The notes beneath the pieces are model-generated. The model was not told where the DNA came from. It was given only the letters and a program-made list of their open reading frames with translations, and ran no database searches. Below are positions 32,800 through 42,924 of a stretch of 64,000 bases of DNA, piece after piece (positions within the stretch are counted from its first letter, which is position 1; each line of letters begins with the position of its first letter). Both the position numbers and the translations under genes were made by a program. Source of the stretch: Promicromonospora thailandica (GTDB lineage: Bacteria; Actinomycetota; Actinomycetes; Actinomycetales; Cellulomonadaceae); contig NZ_JAMTCS010000017.1 in NCBI RefSeq assembly GCF_024171955.1, positions 43,744 through 107,743 of the forward strand, written 5' to 3'.

Positions 32800-33930
32800 T
32801 CAGGCGAGGCGGCGCATCCAGCCGTGCCGGTCGGCGGCGCGGCCGTACTGGATGTCGGTGAGCTCCTGGCGCAGCGCCATCGTGAGCTCGCCCGGCTTCC
32901 CGCCGTTGACCTCGTGGTCGAAGGTCGCGCCCGCCAGACGCCCCACCGGCGTCACGACGGCGGCCGTACCGCACGCGAAGAACTCCTTGATCTTCCCGGA
33001 CTCCAGCCCCTCGACGACCTCCGAGAGCGCGATGCGCCGCTCCACCACCTCGTAGCCGCGGTCGGCGGCGAGCTGCAGCACGGAGGCACGCGTGATGCCC
33101 TCCAGGATGGAGCCGAGCTCGGGCGTGTGGATCTTCCCGTCGTCGGTCACGAGGAAGACGTTCATGCCGCCCAGCTCCTCGAGGTACGTGCTGGTGGCCG
33201 CGTCCAGGAAGCAGACCTGGTCGAAGCCCTCCTTCTGCGCCTCGAGCTGGGGCAGCAGGCTCGCGGCGTAGTTGCCGCCGAACTTCGCGTCCCCCGTGCC
33301 CCCGGGCGGGCCGGCCCGGTGGTACTGCTCGGACACGTAGATGGACACCGGCTGCACGCCGCCCGAGAAGTACGGGCCCACCGGCGAGGCGATCACGAGG
33401 TACTCGGCCTGCAGCGAGGGGCGCACGCCGAGGAAGACCTCGGACGCGTACATGAACGGACGCAGGTAGAGGGACGAGTCCTCGCCGCCCGGCACCCAGT
33501 CGATGTCCGTGCGGACCAGGGCGGCCAGCGAGCCGATGAAGTCGTCCACGCTCAGGGCGGGCAGCGCGAGGCGGTGCGCCGAGCGGGCGAAGCGGACGGC
33601 GTTCTGGTCCGGGCGGAACGTCCAGACCGAGCCGTCGGCGTGCTTGTACGCCTTGAGCCCCTCGAAGATCTCCTGCGCGTAGTGCAGCACCGCCGTGGCC
33701 GGGTCGAGCTGCAGCGGACCGTACTTCTCGATCCGCCGGTCCTTCCAGCCGTCCGCGCTGGACCACGAGACCCGCGCCATGTGGTCGGTGAACACCGTGC
33801 CGAACTTGGGTGCGCGGAGCGCCTCGACGCGCTCCGCCTCCGGCGTCGGCACGTCGGTGTGCCGCACGTCGAAGAGCGCCACCAGGTCCTCGAGCGGCGC
33901 GGGGAGGATGGGATCCGTCGTTGTTGTCAT
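32800..33930 (-). CDS. ilvE: Branched-chain amino acid aminotransferase
   Basis: This is a PLP class IV transaminase, the last step of Ile, Leu and Val synthesis and the first of their breakdown. The chain has 376 residues. The PLP-binding Lys is in GDAKFGGNYAAS, and the substrate-side loops EFFACGTAAVVTPVG and GSILEGITRAS are typical. I use the ATG at 33930 with GAAAGG eight bases upstream; an in-frame GTG at 33945 overlaps that site. It is upstream of nothing in its direction except the repeat array, and leuB lies 171 bases behind it. Confidence 0.95.
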   Translation of the reverse strand: MTTTTDPILPAPLEDLVALFDVRHTDVPTPEAERVEALRAPKFGTVFTDHMARVSWSSADGWKDRRIEKYGPLQLDPATAVLHYAQEIFEGLKAYKHADGSVWTFRPDQNAVRFARSAHRLALPALSVDDFIGSLAALVRTDIDWVPGGEDSSLYLRPFMYASEVFLGVRPSLQAEYLVIASPVGPYFSGGVQPVSIYVSEQYHRAGPPGGTGDAKFGGNYAASLLPQLEAQKEGFDQVCFLDAATSTYLEELGGMNVFLVTDDGKIHTPELGSILEGITRASVLQLAADRGYEVVERRIALSEVVEGLESGKIKEFFACGTAAVVTPVGRLAGATFDHEVNGGKPGELTMALRQELTDIQYGRAADRHGWMRRLA

Positions 33931-34042
33931 GTCGATGCCTTTCACCGGAATGCTGTTGTCAGTCTTCCACGCCCGGCGAGGCGGAGGGAGCGTTCCGAGC
34001 CGGGCGCCTGCCCGGGACGGTCACCCACATGCGATCGACATG

Positions 34043-34091
34043 CGACGGCGGCGCCCGGGCGCGGTCTGCGTGACCCCGGACGCCGCCGTCG
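34043..34091 (-). terminator. Terminator hairpin downstream of leuB
   Basis: CGACGGCGGCG (34043-34053) pairs with CGCCGCCGTCG (34081-34091). The intervening bases (CCCGGG...CCCCGG) can extend the stem with small mismatches. It begins 10 bases after the leuB stop and has no U-run. Confidence 0.55.
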
Positions 34092-34100
34092 TGCAGCGGG

Positions 34101-35156
34101 TCAGCCGGTCACACGGGCCGCGATGTCGCGGCCTACCTGGTCGGTCGTGCGTACGGCGGCGCCGCGCGCCGCGAGGTCCGCGGCGACGGCGTCGTGGACG
34201 CGTGCGGACTCGGCCGCGAAGCCCAGGTGGTCGAGCAGGAGGGCGACCGAGAGGATCGTCGCCGTCGGGTCGGCCTTGCCCTGGCCCGCGATGTCGGGCG
34301 CCGAGCCGTGCACGGGCTCGAACATCGACGGCGCGGTGCGGTCGGGGTTGATGTTGGCCGACGCGGCCAGGCCGATGCCGCCGGAGATCGCGGCGGCCTG
34401 GTCGGTGAGGATGTCACCGAAGAGGTTGTCGGTCACGATGACGTCGAACCGGGACGGGTTCGTCGTGAGGAAGATCGTCGCGGCGTCGACGTGCAGGTAG
34501 TCGGTCGTCACGTCGGGGAACTCGGCGTTGACGGCCTCGACCGTGCGGCGCCACAGGTGACCCGCGTGGACCAGCACGTTGTGCTTGTGCACCAGCGTCA
34601 GGTGCTTGCGCGGCCGCGCGTTCGCCCGGGCGAAGGCGTCCCGCACCACGCGCTCGACGCCGAACGCGGTGTTCACGCTGACCTCGGTCGCGATCTCCGC
34701 CGGCGTGCCGACGCGCAGCGCGCCGCCGTTGCCGACGTACGGCCCCTCGGTGCCCTCGCGCACGACGACGAAGTCGATCTCGCCCGGGTCGGCCAGGGGG
34801 CTGGAGACACCCTCGAACAGCTTGGTGGGCCGCAGGTTCACGTAGTGGTCCAGCGCGAAACGCAGCTTGAGCAGCAGGCCGCGCTCCAGCACGCCGCTCG
34901 GCACCGACGGGTCACCGATGGCGCCGAGCAGGATCGCGTCCTGCCCCTTGATCCGCTCGAGGTCCTCGTCCGTGAGGGTCTCGCCCGTCGCGTGCCACCG
35001 GCGCGCGCCGAGGTCGAACTCCGTGGTGGAGAGCTTGGTGCCGGACGGCGCCAGTGCCGCCTCGAGGACCGCGAGGCCCTGCTCCACGACCTCCGTACCG
35101 ATGCCGTCTCCTGCGACGACCGCGAGGTCGATGCCGTCTGTCGTAGCCTCTGCCAT
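34101..35156 (-). CDS. leuB: 3-isopropylmalate dehydrogenase
   Basis: This is an NAD-dependent decarboxylating dehydrogenase, third step of leucine synthesis. The chain has 351 residues, normal for actinobacterial Leu[12 protein letters not shown] opens the protein; the metal/substrate signature [24 protein letters not shown] lies near residue 240; and [15 protein letters not shown] near 285 is the NAD-selecting region. The ATG at 35156 follows TAGGCT (35163-35168) by six bases, so the message is probably leaderless. A palindrome overlaps the -35 position. Confidence 0.95.
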   Translation of the reverse strand: MAEATTDGIDLAVVAGDGIGTEVVEQGLAVLEAALAPSGTKLSTTEFDLGARRWHATGETLTDEDLERIKGQDAILLGAIGDPSVPSGVLERGLLLKLRFALDHYVNLRPTKLFEGVSSPLADPGEIDFVVVREGTEGPYVGNGGALRVGTPAEIATEVSVNTAFGVERVVRDAFARANARPRKHLTLVHKHNVLVHAGHLWRRTVEAVNAEFPDVTTDYLHVDAATIFLTTNPSRFDVIVTDNLFGDILTDQAAAISGGIGLAASANINPDRTAPSMFEPVHGSAPDIAGQGKADPTATILSVALLLDHLGFAAESARVHDAVAADLAARGAAVRTTDQVGRDIAARVTG

Positions 35157-35186
35157 GTCGGGAGCCTACGCGCGCCACAGGCCGCA

Positions 35187-35202
35187 TGAGACGCGGGTCT
35201 CA
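35187..35202. promoter_or_regulatory. Palindrome over the leuB -35 region
   Basis: TGAGAC-GCGG-GTCTCA is a 6-4-6 inverted repeat. The leuB -10 (TAGGCT) lies at 35163-35168, so the -35 hexamer should fall at about 35186-35191, inside the palindrome. This geometry fits a repressor. Actinobacterial leu genes are commonly controlled by IclR-type NdgR/LtbR proteins; assigning this site to one is inference. Confidence 0.45.
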
Positions 35203-35257
35203 CGGAATGGACGGGGCGTGCGATCCGGGATCAACCGAGGAGCCGTGCCGCCGTCCA

Positions 35258-35656
35258 CTACCGGTCCCGGGCCGAGAGCACGCAGAACTCGTTGCCGTCC
35301 GGGTCGGCCAGCACCGTCCACGACGCGTCGTCCGGCTGCCCCACGTCGATCACCGTGGCGCCCAGACCGACCAGGCGGGCGATCTCCGCGTCCCGGTCGT
35401 CACCCGTGTGGGGCGCGAAGTCCCAGTGCAGCCGGTTCTTGCCCGACTTCTCGTGGTCCACCCGCACGAACACCATGCCCGGCGGCACCTGGTGGAAGTC
35501 GACCTGTTCCGCCAGCTCCAGCGCCCAGGGCGGCACGACCACTGCCTCGTCGTCCAGCTCGAAGATGACCTGCCAGCCCAGGGCGTCGGCCCACCAGTGG
35601 GCCAGCTTCTTGTGGTCGGTGGACTCCACCACCGTCGAGTACCAGCGCAGCGCCAT
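35258..35656 (-). CDS. VOC/glyoxalase-superfamily protein
   Basis: This is a single-domain vicinal oxygen chelate protein of 132 residues with two beta-alpha-beta-beta-beta modules. A His near residue 15 (STDHKKLAHWWADALG), a His/Asp pair in FVRVDHEKSGKNRLHWDF and a late Glu in PDGNEFCVL could bind a metal. The ATG at 35656 has GAGAGGTGAGGGCG directly upstream, so the 34-residue longer reading is rejected. Such proteins include glyoxalases, dioxygenases and antibiotic-binding proteins; the exact role cannot be told. Confidence 0.85.
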   Translation of the reverse strand: MALRWYSTVVESTDHKKLAHWWADALGWQVIFELDDEAVVVPPWALELAEQVDFHQVPPGMVFVRVDHEKSGKNRLHWDFAPHTGDDRDAEIARLVGLGATVIDVGQPDDASWTVLADPDGNEFCVLSARDR

Positions 35657-35730
35657 CGCCCTCACCTCTCGTCGAAGCCCGGCCACCCGGCCGAGACCCC
35701 CACCGTAGGCCGAGGCACTGACACTCCCCG

Positions 35731-36237
35731 ATGACTCCGTACGCGGGCGGTCGTCCACTCCCCATGGAGCCTCTCGACATCGCGCACCGCGTCCTCGACG
35801 CCAACCACTTCATGGTGCTCGGCACCACCCAGCCGGACGGCACGCCGCGCGTCTCGCCGGTGTTCTACAACCACGCCGGCTACCGCGAGCTCTACTGGGT
35901 CTCGTCCCCTGAGGCGCGGCACTCCCGCAACCTCGACGCGCGGCCGCGCGTCGAGATCGTGGTCTTCGACTCGCACGTCGAGCCCGGTCCCGAGGTGGCG
36001 GCCGTCTACCTCGGCGCGACGGCGGCCCGGGTGCCCGACGCCGAGCTCGCCGCCGCCGTCGCCGTGGCGTTCGCGTCGCAGCCCGGTACCGCACGGGCCT
36101 TCGGCGTCGAGGAGCTCAGCGGTGCTGCCGACCTGAGGCTCTACCGGGCCGTCGTGGAGAGCACGGAGATCCATGTGCGCGGGAGCGACCCCGACCGAGG
36201 GACGGGCATCGACCGGCGTCTGGCCGTGTCCGGATGA
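35731..36237 (+). CDS. Pyridoxamine 5'-phosphate oxidase-family flavin/F420-binding protein
   Basis: This is a split-barrel protein of 168 residues (157 if it starts at ATG 35764). The core sequence HFMVLGTTQPDGTPRVSPVF is the standard opening of this family, followed by ELYWVSSPEARHSRNL, where flavin or F420 contacts lie. I keep ATG 35731 because GACACT ends five bases before it, fitting the local leaderless pattern, but 35764 also fits the family start. Possible roles are F420- or FMN-dependent reduction of small molecules. Confidence 0.82.
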   Translation: MTPYAGGRPLPMEPLDIAHRVLDANHFMVLGTTQPDGTPRVSPVFYNHAGYRELYWVSSPEARHSRNLDARPRVEIVVFDSHVEPGPEVAAVYLGATAARVPDAELAAAVAVAFASQPGTARAFGVEELSGAADLRLYRAVVESTEIHVRGSDPDRGTGIDRRLAVSG

Positions 36238-36241
36238 CGGG

Positions 36242-36832
36242 TCAGGGCTTGGGGTAGAGCAGCTCGAACCGCTCGCACACCAGCGGCATGTCCGGGGTGA
36301 ACTCGCGGCCCTCGCCGAGCGTCCGGCGGAAGTAGGCCTCGTGGCCCGCGCGCCAGGACTCGAGCGTGCGGTCGTCCTCGCCCTCCGCGGCCGCGAAGTC
36401 CTCGTCCACCTCGTCGAACGGCACGGACTCCACGCTCGTGGTGCGGATGAGCGCCCGGGGGTGCCCCTCGCCGTCGAGGATGATGGACAGCTCACCGGGC
36501 ACGGGCTGCGGCACGCCCTCGTCCTCGTAGTCCCACAGGGCCGACGACGTCGCCGTCTTGTCCCCCGCCAGGACCGCCTCGAGCAGCCGCTCGGCGAGCT
36601 CCGGCTCGTCCCCGAACGACCACGCCGGCGGCGGCACGGTCTCGTTCACCGTGTGGCCGACGACGATGCTCGCCTTCGCCATGCCGGCGTACTGCCGGGT
36701 GGCGGCCCAGAAGTCGAGGACCTCGGCGGCCAGCTCCGCGTCCTGCGCCGGGACCGCCTCGGGGTCGAAGGTCGCGGGGTCGAAGGGTGCCGGCTCGTCG
36801 CCCGCGGCCTGCGGGTTCGCGTCGTGGTTCAC
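36242..36832 (-). CDS. ASCH domain-containing protein
   Basis: This is a protein of 196 residues containing an ASCH domain, a PUA-like fold thought to bind RNA or nucleotides. The family signature is in the middle: LAGDKTATSSALWDYEDEG with the GxKxxT core, then PGELSIILDGEGHPRALI. An acidic Pro-rich N-terminus of about 45 residues precedes it. The GTG at 36832 follows CAGGAT (36839-36844) by six bases; the longer ATG reading lacks support. It is convergent with the oxidase-family gene, with four bases between the stops. Confidence 0.87.
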   Translation of the reverse strand: MNHDANPQAAGDEPAPFDPATFDPEAVPAQDAELAAEVLDFWAATRQYAGMAKASIVVGHTVNETVPPPAWSFGDEPELAERLLEAVLAGDKTATSSALWDYEDEGVPQPVPGELSIILDGEGHPRALIRTTSVESVPFDEVDEDFAAAEGEDDRTLESWRAGHEAYFRRTLGEGREFTPDMPLVCERFELLYPKP

Positions 36833-37030
36833 GGGGACATCCTGCCCTAACCACCCGCCTCGGACGAGGCCACGAGGCACATGCAGAAAACTGAACGATC
36901 CGATAACGAACGCTTACCTGGTTTGCGTGCGTGCGTCCGGACATGGTCAGGTGAACGACGGTTCACGTCCGCGAGGGCGTGCCGTCCGGGACCTCCCGGA
37001 CCTGTCCCATTGCCAAGACGAGGGGTCTGC

Positions 37031-38260
37031 GTGCCAGCCATCGAGGCACACCACCTGTACAAAGTGTTCGGCCGCAAGGGCCGCGAGGGCGTCCGGAGAC
37101 TGGAGGCGGGAACGGACGCGAAGGAGCTGACGGCCGCGGGCCTGACGCCCGCGGTGATCGACGCGTCGTTCACCGTCGACGAGGGCGAGATCTTCGTGGT
37201 CATGGGCCTGTCCGGGTCCGGCAAGTCGACGCTGATCCGCATGATCAACGGCCTGCACCCGCCCACCGCCGGGCACGTGGAGCTGTACGGCGAGAACATC
37301 ACCGCCGCCACGGGGAAGGACCTGCGCCGCCTGCGCCGCGAGCGCATCAGCATGGTCTTCCAGCACTTCGCGCTCTTCCCCCACCGCACCGTGCTCGACA
37401 ACGCCGCCTACGGCCTGGAGGCCCAGGGCGTGGGCAAGGCGGAGCGCCGGGCCCGGGCCCACGAGGCGCTGGAGCTGTGCGGCCTGACCGGCTGGGACGA
37501 CCACCTGCCGGGCGAGCTCTCCGGCGGCATGCAGCAGCGCGTCGGCCTGGCCCGCGCGCTCGCCGCCGACACCGACATCCTGCTCATGGACGAGGCGTTC
37601 AGCGCCCTCGACCCCCTGATCCGCCGGGACATGCAGGACCAGCTCATCGAGCTGCAGCAGAAGCTCGGCAAGACGATCCTGTTCATCACGCACGACCTCA
37701 ACGAGGCCATGCGCATCGGCGACCGGATCGCCATGATGCGCAACGGGCGGATCGTCCAGATCGGCACGGCCGAGGAGATCCTCACGGACCCGGCCAACGA
37801 CTACGTCGCGCAGTTCGTCGCCGACGTCGACCGCACCCGGGTGCTGACCGCGTCCTCCGTCATGGAGCCGCCGGCCGCCGTCCTGCGGTCCGAGCAGGGG
37901 CCGCGCGCCGCGCACAAGCTGATGCGCGAGCACCAGCTCCCCACCCTGTTCGTCACCGGACGCGACCGCACGCTGCGCGGTTACGTCACCGAGGACGAGG
38001 TGGGCCGGAACCTTGACCGCCCGGACATCACGAGCCTCCTGCGCCCGGTGGCCGACGGCGCCCGCGTCTCCCCCGACACGTCGCTCGCCGACCTGTTCGG
38101 GCCCGCCGCCGAGACCCCCGCGATCGCGGTGGTCGACGACGCCGGCCGGCTCCTCGGCGTCGTCCCCCGCATCACGCTGCTGGCGGCGCTGAGCCAGACC
38201 GATCCCACGACCGAGCCCACGACCGAGCCCACGACCGAGACGGAGGCAGCCCGTGCCTGA
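37031..38260 (+). CDS. proV: Quaternary-amine (glycine betaine/proline) ABC transporter ATPase
   Basis: This is the ATP-binding subunit of an osmoprotectant importer, 409 residues. Walker [10 protein letters not shown] lies near residue 62, the ABC signature LSGGMQQR near 160-167 and Walker [14 protein letters not shown] near 185. Two C-terminal CBS repeats (about 270-385), the usual ionic-strength or regulatory module of ProV/OpuAA, follow. The GTG at 37031 has GAGGGG upstream. Three perfect 12-base tandem copies (38204-38239) encode a Thr/Glu/Pro tail. It overlaps proW by eight bases. Confidence 0.92.
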   Translation: MPAIEAHHLYKVFGRKGREGVRRLEAGTDAKELTAAGLTPAVIDASFTVDEGEIFVVMGLSGSGKSTLIRMINGLHPPTAGHVELYGENITAATGKDLRRLRRERISMVFQHFALFPHRTVLDNAAYGLEAQGVGKAERRARAHEALELCGLTGWDDHLPGELSGGMQQRVGLARALAADTDILLMDEAFSALDPLIRRDMQDQLIELQQKLGKTILFITHDLNEAMRIGDRIAMMRNGRIVQIGTAEEILTDPANDYVAQFVADVDRTRVLTASSVMEPPAAVLRSEQGPRAAHKLMREHQLPTLFVTGRDRTLRGYVTEDEVGRNLDRPDITSLLRPVADGARVSPDTSLADLFGPAAETPAIAVVDDAGRLLGVVPRITLLAALSQTDPTTEPTTEPTTETEAARA

Positions 38261-39191
38261 GCCCACCCCCGCCCTGTCGGTCGTGCCGTCCATCCCGATC
38301 GGCACCTGGCTCGAGACCGGGTTCACCTGGTTCAAGGAGACCTTCGACGACGTCTTCGACGTCATCGGGGACGTCGTCACCGGCTCGATCGACTCGATCT
38401 CCGACCTGCTGCTCGCCCCCGACCCGCTCGTGGTCGCGATCGTGCTGGCGCTGCTCGGCTGGCTCGTGCGCAACTGGAAGCTCGGCCTGGGCTCCCTCGT
38501 GGGCCTGGTCGTCATCATCGGCATGGACATGTGGGAACCCGCGATGGAGACCCTCGCGCTGGTGGTGGTGGCGACCGTCGTGGCCCTGGTGCTCGGCATC
38601 CCGCTGGGCATCCTCGCGGCCCGCTCGCCGGTGGCCAGCCGCATCGCGAAGCCCGTCATGGACTTCATGCAGACCATGCCCGGCATGGTCTGGCTGCTGC
38701 CGGTGCTCAAGCTGTTCAGCATCGGTGTGGCCGGCGCGCTGGTCGCCACGGTGATCTTCGCGCTGCCGCCGGCCGTGCGGCTCACCGAGCTGGGCATCCG
38801 GCAGGTCGACGGCGAGGTGGTCGAGGCCGGTCAGGCCTTCGGCGCCGGACCCCGGCAGATCCTCAAGGACATCCAGCTCCCGCTGGCGATGCCGACCGTC
38901 ATGGCCGGCGTGAACCAGGTGATCATGCTCGCCCTGTCGATGGCGGTCATCGCGGGCCTCGTGGGTGGCGGCGGCCTGGGCAACGAGGTGGTGGGCGCCA
39001 TCTCGACCCTCAACATGTCGCTCGGCTTCAACGCCGGCATCTCCGTGGTCATCCTGGCGATCTTCCTCGACCGGCTCACCGGCGCAGTCGGCACCCGGCG
39101 GCCGGGCCGCGGTCGTCTCCGGGAGCTGCGCGACCGGTTCACGCGCCCCCGGACCTCTACCCCCACCAGTACCCCTACAGAACGCGTCTGA
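38253..39191 (+). CDS. proW: Glycine betaine/proline ABC transporter permease
   Basis: This is the membrane subunit of the osmoprotectant importer, 312 residues. A polar N-terminal segment with one hydrophobic helix (about 55-90) precedes the five-helix BPD_transp_1 core. The EAA loop (VVEAGQAFGAGPRQILKDIQLPLAMP) lies near residue 190 and would dock on the ATPase. The GTG start lies within the end of proV, giving an eight-base overlap and likely translational coupling. Confidence 0.93.
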   Translation: MPEPTPALSVVPSIPIGTWLETGFTWFKETFDDVFDVIGDVVTGSIDSISDLLLAPDPLVVAIVLALLGWLVRNWKLGLGSLVGLVVIIGMDMWEPAMETLALVVVATVVALVLGIPLGILAARSPVASRIAKPVMDFMQTMPGMVWLLPVLKLFSIGVAGALVATVIFALPPAVRLTELGIRQVDGEVVEAGQAFGAGPRQILKDIQLPLAMPTVMAGVNQVIMLALSMAVIAGLVGGGGLGNEVVGAISTLNMSLGFNAGISVVILAIFLDRLTGAVGTRRPGRGRLRELRDRFTRPRTSTPTSTPTERV

Positions 39192-39215
39192 CACATACGA
39201 AACGGAAGGAAACCG

Positions 39216-40115
39216 ATGATCGGCACGACCGGAAAGCGGATCGGAGCGGCCACGCTGGCGCTCGGCCTCGGACTGAGCCTGGCGGCCTGCGGCTCGAGCG
39301 AGGGCAGCGGCGACGGCGCGAGCGACCAGACCATCACGCTGGGCATCATCCCCTCGTGGACGGACGGCCTGAGCACCGCCTACCTGTGGAAGAACATCCT
39401 CGAGGCGGACGGCTACACCGTGGAGATCGAGGAGATCAACGACGCCGCACCGCTGTACACGGGTCTCGCCGAGGGCGACATCGACGTGTACCCCTCCGCG
39501 TGGCCCGAGGTCACGCACAAGTCGTACATGGACGAGTACGGCGACGACATCGAGGACCTCGGCGCGTACTACGACGACGCCAAGCTGACCATCGCGGTTC
39601 CGGAGTACTCCGAGCTGCGGTCCATCGAGGACCTGGTGGGCAAGGCGGCGGACTACGACGGCACGATCGTCGGCATCGAGGCGGGCGCGGGCCTGACCAA
39701 GGCGACGCAGGAGCAGGTCATCCCGCAGTACGGGCTCGACGAGGACGGCTGGGAGCTGCAGACGTCGTCGACGCCGGCCATGCTGAACGCCCTCGACGAG
39801 GCGGTCCAGGCCGAGGAGGACATCGTCGTCACGCTGTGGCGGCCCTTCTGGGCGAACAACACGTTCCCGGTGCGCGACCTCGAGGACCCCAAGGGTGCGC
39901 TCGGCGAGCCGGAGGGCCTGCACGAGCTCGCCACCGCCGGCTTCAGCGAGGAGTTCCCGGACGTCGCCGCGATGATGTCGGCCGCGAAGCTGGACGACGA
40001 GCAGTACGGCAGCCTGGAGGACCAGGTGGTCAACCAGAACCCCGACGACCCGGCAGCCGGCGTCGAGGCCTGGATCGCGGACAACCAGGACTGGGTGGAC
40101 GCGCTCACGAGCTGA
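39216..40115 (+). CDS. proX: Glycine betaine-type substrate-binding lipoprotein
   Basis: This is an OpuAC-family binding protein of 299 residues. The lipoprotein signal is clear: basic start, hydrophobic Leu/Ala/Gly core, then the lipobox L-A-A-C at about residues 22-25 and a Ser/Gly linker. Aromatic residues that could form the quaternary-ammonium box include Trp in IIPSWTDG, SAWPEV and LWRPFW. It lies 24 bases after proW with ACGGAAGGAAA as ribosome binding site, so the three genes form one operon. The ligand is probably glycine betaine, proline betaine or choline; which one is not decidable here. Confidence 0.93.
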   Translation: MIGTTGKRIGAATLALGLGLSLAACGSSEGSGDGASDQTITLGIIPSWTDGLSTAYLWKNILEADGYTVEIEEINDAAPLYTGLAEGDIDVYPSAWPEVTHKSYMDEYGDDIEDLGAYYDDAKLTIAVPEYSELRSIEDLVGKAADYDGTIVGIEAGAGLTKATQEQVIPQYGLDEDGWELQTSSTPAMLNALDEAVQAEEDIVVTLWRPFWANNTFPVRDLEDPKGALGEPEGLHELATAGFSEEFPDVAAMMSAAKLDDEQYGSLEDQVVNQNPDDPAAGVEAWIADNQDWVDALTS

Positions 40116-40129
40116 CCCTCCCCCGCGGC

Positions 40130-40162
40130 GGCGCCCGGCCTGGTTCGTCCAGGCCGGGCGCC
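40130..40162 (+). terminator. Terminator of proVWX operon
   Basis: GGCGCCCGGCCTGG (40130-40143) pairs perfectly over 14 bases with 40149-40162 across the loop TTCGT. It lies 14 bases after the proX stop, with no U-run. Confidence 0.75.
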
Positions 40163-40240
40163 GCTCCGCGTCCGGGCCTGTGACGAGACCGACAGGCCCG
40201 CTCTGCTGCCCGGGGCAACCGCTGTTCCTAGACTCGAGGG

Positions 40241-41257
40241 ATGCCCACGACCGCGCCGACCGCCGTGCCTGCCGCCGCCCCGTCCGCCCCTACCGGCCCC
40301 CGGGACGGTCGGCCCGACGGCCGACCCGTGCTCGGCGTGCTCCTCGCGACGGTCGGCGGTGCGGCGGTCGCCGTGCAGAGCCGCGTCAACGGGTCGCTCG
40401 CCGACCACGTCGGCAGCGGCTACCTCGCCGCGGTCGTGTCGTTCGGGTCGGGCCTGGTGCTGCTGGGCCTCGCGCTGCTCGTCTCCCGGCGCGCCCGGGC
40501 CGGCATGCGGCGGGTCGGTGGCGCGCTGCGCGCGGGGCGGCTGCGCCCGTGGCAGGCGCTCGGAGGCGCGGCCGGCGGGTTCTTCGTCGCGACCCAGGGG
40601 CTGACCGTCGGCGCCCTGGGGGTCGCCACCTTCATCGTCGCCTTCGTGACGGGCCAGTCCGTCGGCTCGGTCGTCGTCGACCGGCTCGGCCTCGGTCCGG
40701 GCGGGGTGCGGCTGGTGACGTTCCCGCGCGCCGTCGGCCCCGTGCTCACGGTGGTGGCGGTCGCCGTCGCGGTCTCGGGCGGGCTCGGCTCGCCGTCGGC
40801 CCTGGGGCTCGCGGTGCTCCCGCTCCTGGCGGGCGTCGGGTCGGCCTGGCAGCAGGCGGTCAACGGCCACGTGCGCGCCGCCGCGGACGACGTGCTCGCC
40901 GCGACCCTCGTGAACTTCCTGGTGGGCACCGTGGTGCTGGCGGTCGCGCTCGGCGTGTCCGTGCTGGCCGAGGGGCTGCCCCACGGCACGTTCCCCGCCA
41001 ACCCGCTGCTCTACGTCGGCGGGCTCATCGGCATCGCCTTCATCGCGCTGTCCGCCGCGATCGTGCACCGCATCGGGGTGCTGCTGCTCAGCCTCGGCAT
41101 GATCGCCGGGCAGATCGTCGCGGCGCTGGTGCTCGACCTCGTGACGCCGGGGGCGACGCCGCCGGGTGTGGCGACCTTCGTGGGCGCGGCCCTGACGCTG
41201 GTCGGCGTGGCGGTGCCGCTCCTCGCGGAGCGCCGAGGTGGTCGCCTGGCCAGATGA
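40241..41257 (+). CDS. YdcZ-type DMT family transporter (two tandem domains)
   Basis: This is a membrane transporter of 338 residues made of two YdcZ (DMT) halves of about 150 residues, each with five hydrophobic helices and a related signature: AAVAVQSRVNGSLADHVGSG in the first and GSAWQQAVNGHVRAA in the second. Many bacteria encode the halves as separate small genes; here they are fused. The ATG at 40241 follows TAGACT (40229-40234) by six bases (leaderless). The substrate is unknown. The stop codon lies inside the terminator stem that faces ilvC. Confidence 0.88.
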   Translation: MPTTAPTAVPAAAPSAPTGPRDGRPDGRPVLGVLLATVGGAAVAVQSRVNGSLADHVGSGYLAAVVSFGSGLVLLGLALLVSRRARAGMRRVGGALRAGRLRPWQALGGAAGGFFVATQGLTVGALGVATFIVAFVTGQSVGSVVVDRLGLGPGGVRLVTFPRAVGPVLTVVAVAVAVSGGLGSPSALGLAVLPLLAGVGSAWQQAVNGHVRAAADDVLAATLVNFLVGTVVLAVALGVSVLAEGLPHGTFPANPLLYVGGLIGIAFIALSAAIVHRIGVLLLSLGMIAGQIVAALVLDLVTPGATPPGVATFVGAALTLVGVAVPLLAERRGGRLAR

Positions 41258-41280
41258 CTCTCGCCAGGTGACCACCTCGG
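41233..41280. terminator. Bidirectional terminator between DMT gene and ilvC
   Basis: An 18-base stem (41233-41250 with 41263-41280, one G-T pair) has a 12-base loop. The stem and loop include the last codons and the stop of the transporter and end eight bases before the ilvC stop, so one structure serves both convergent genes. Confidence 0.75.
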
Positions 41281-41287
41281 CGGGGGG

Positions 41288-42908
<1,621 letters not shown>

Positions 42909-42924
42909 GGGAGTCAGTCCTCGC

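Noticed and set aside
37031..40115. proVWX as part of an opu locus acquired by transfer
   Set aside because: Codon usage and GC match the neighbours and there is no repeat, tRNA or integrase at either edge.
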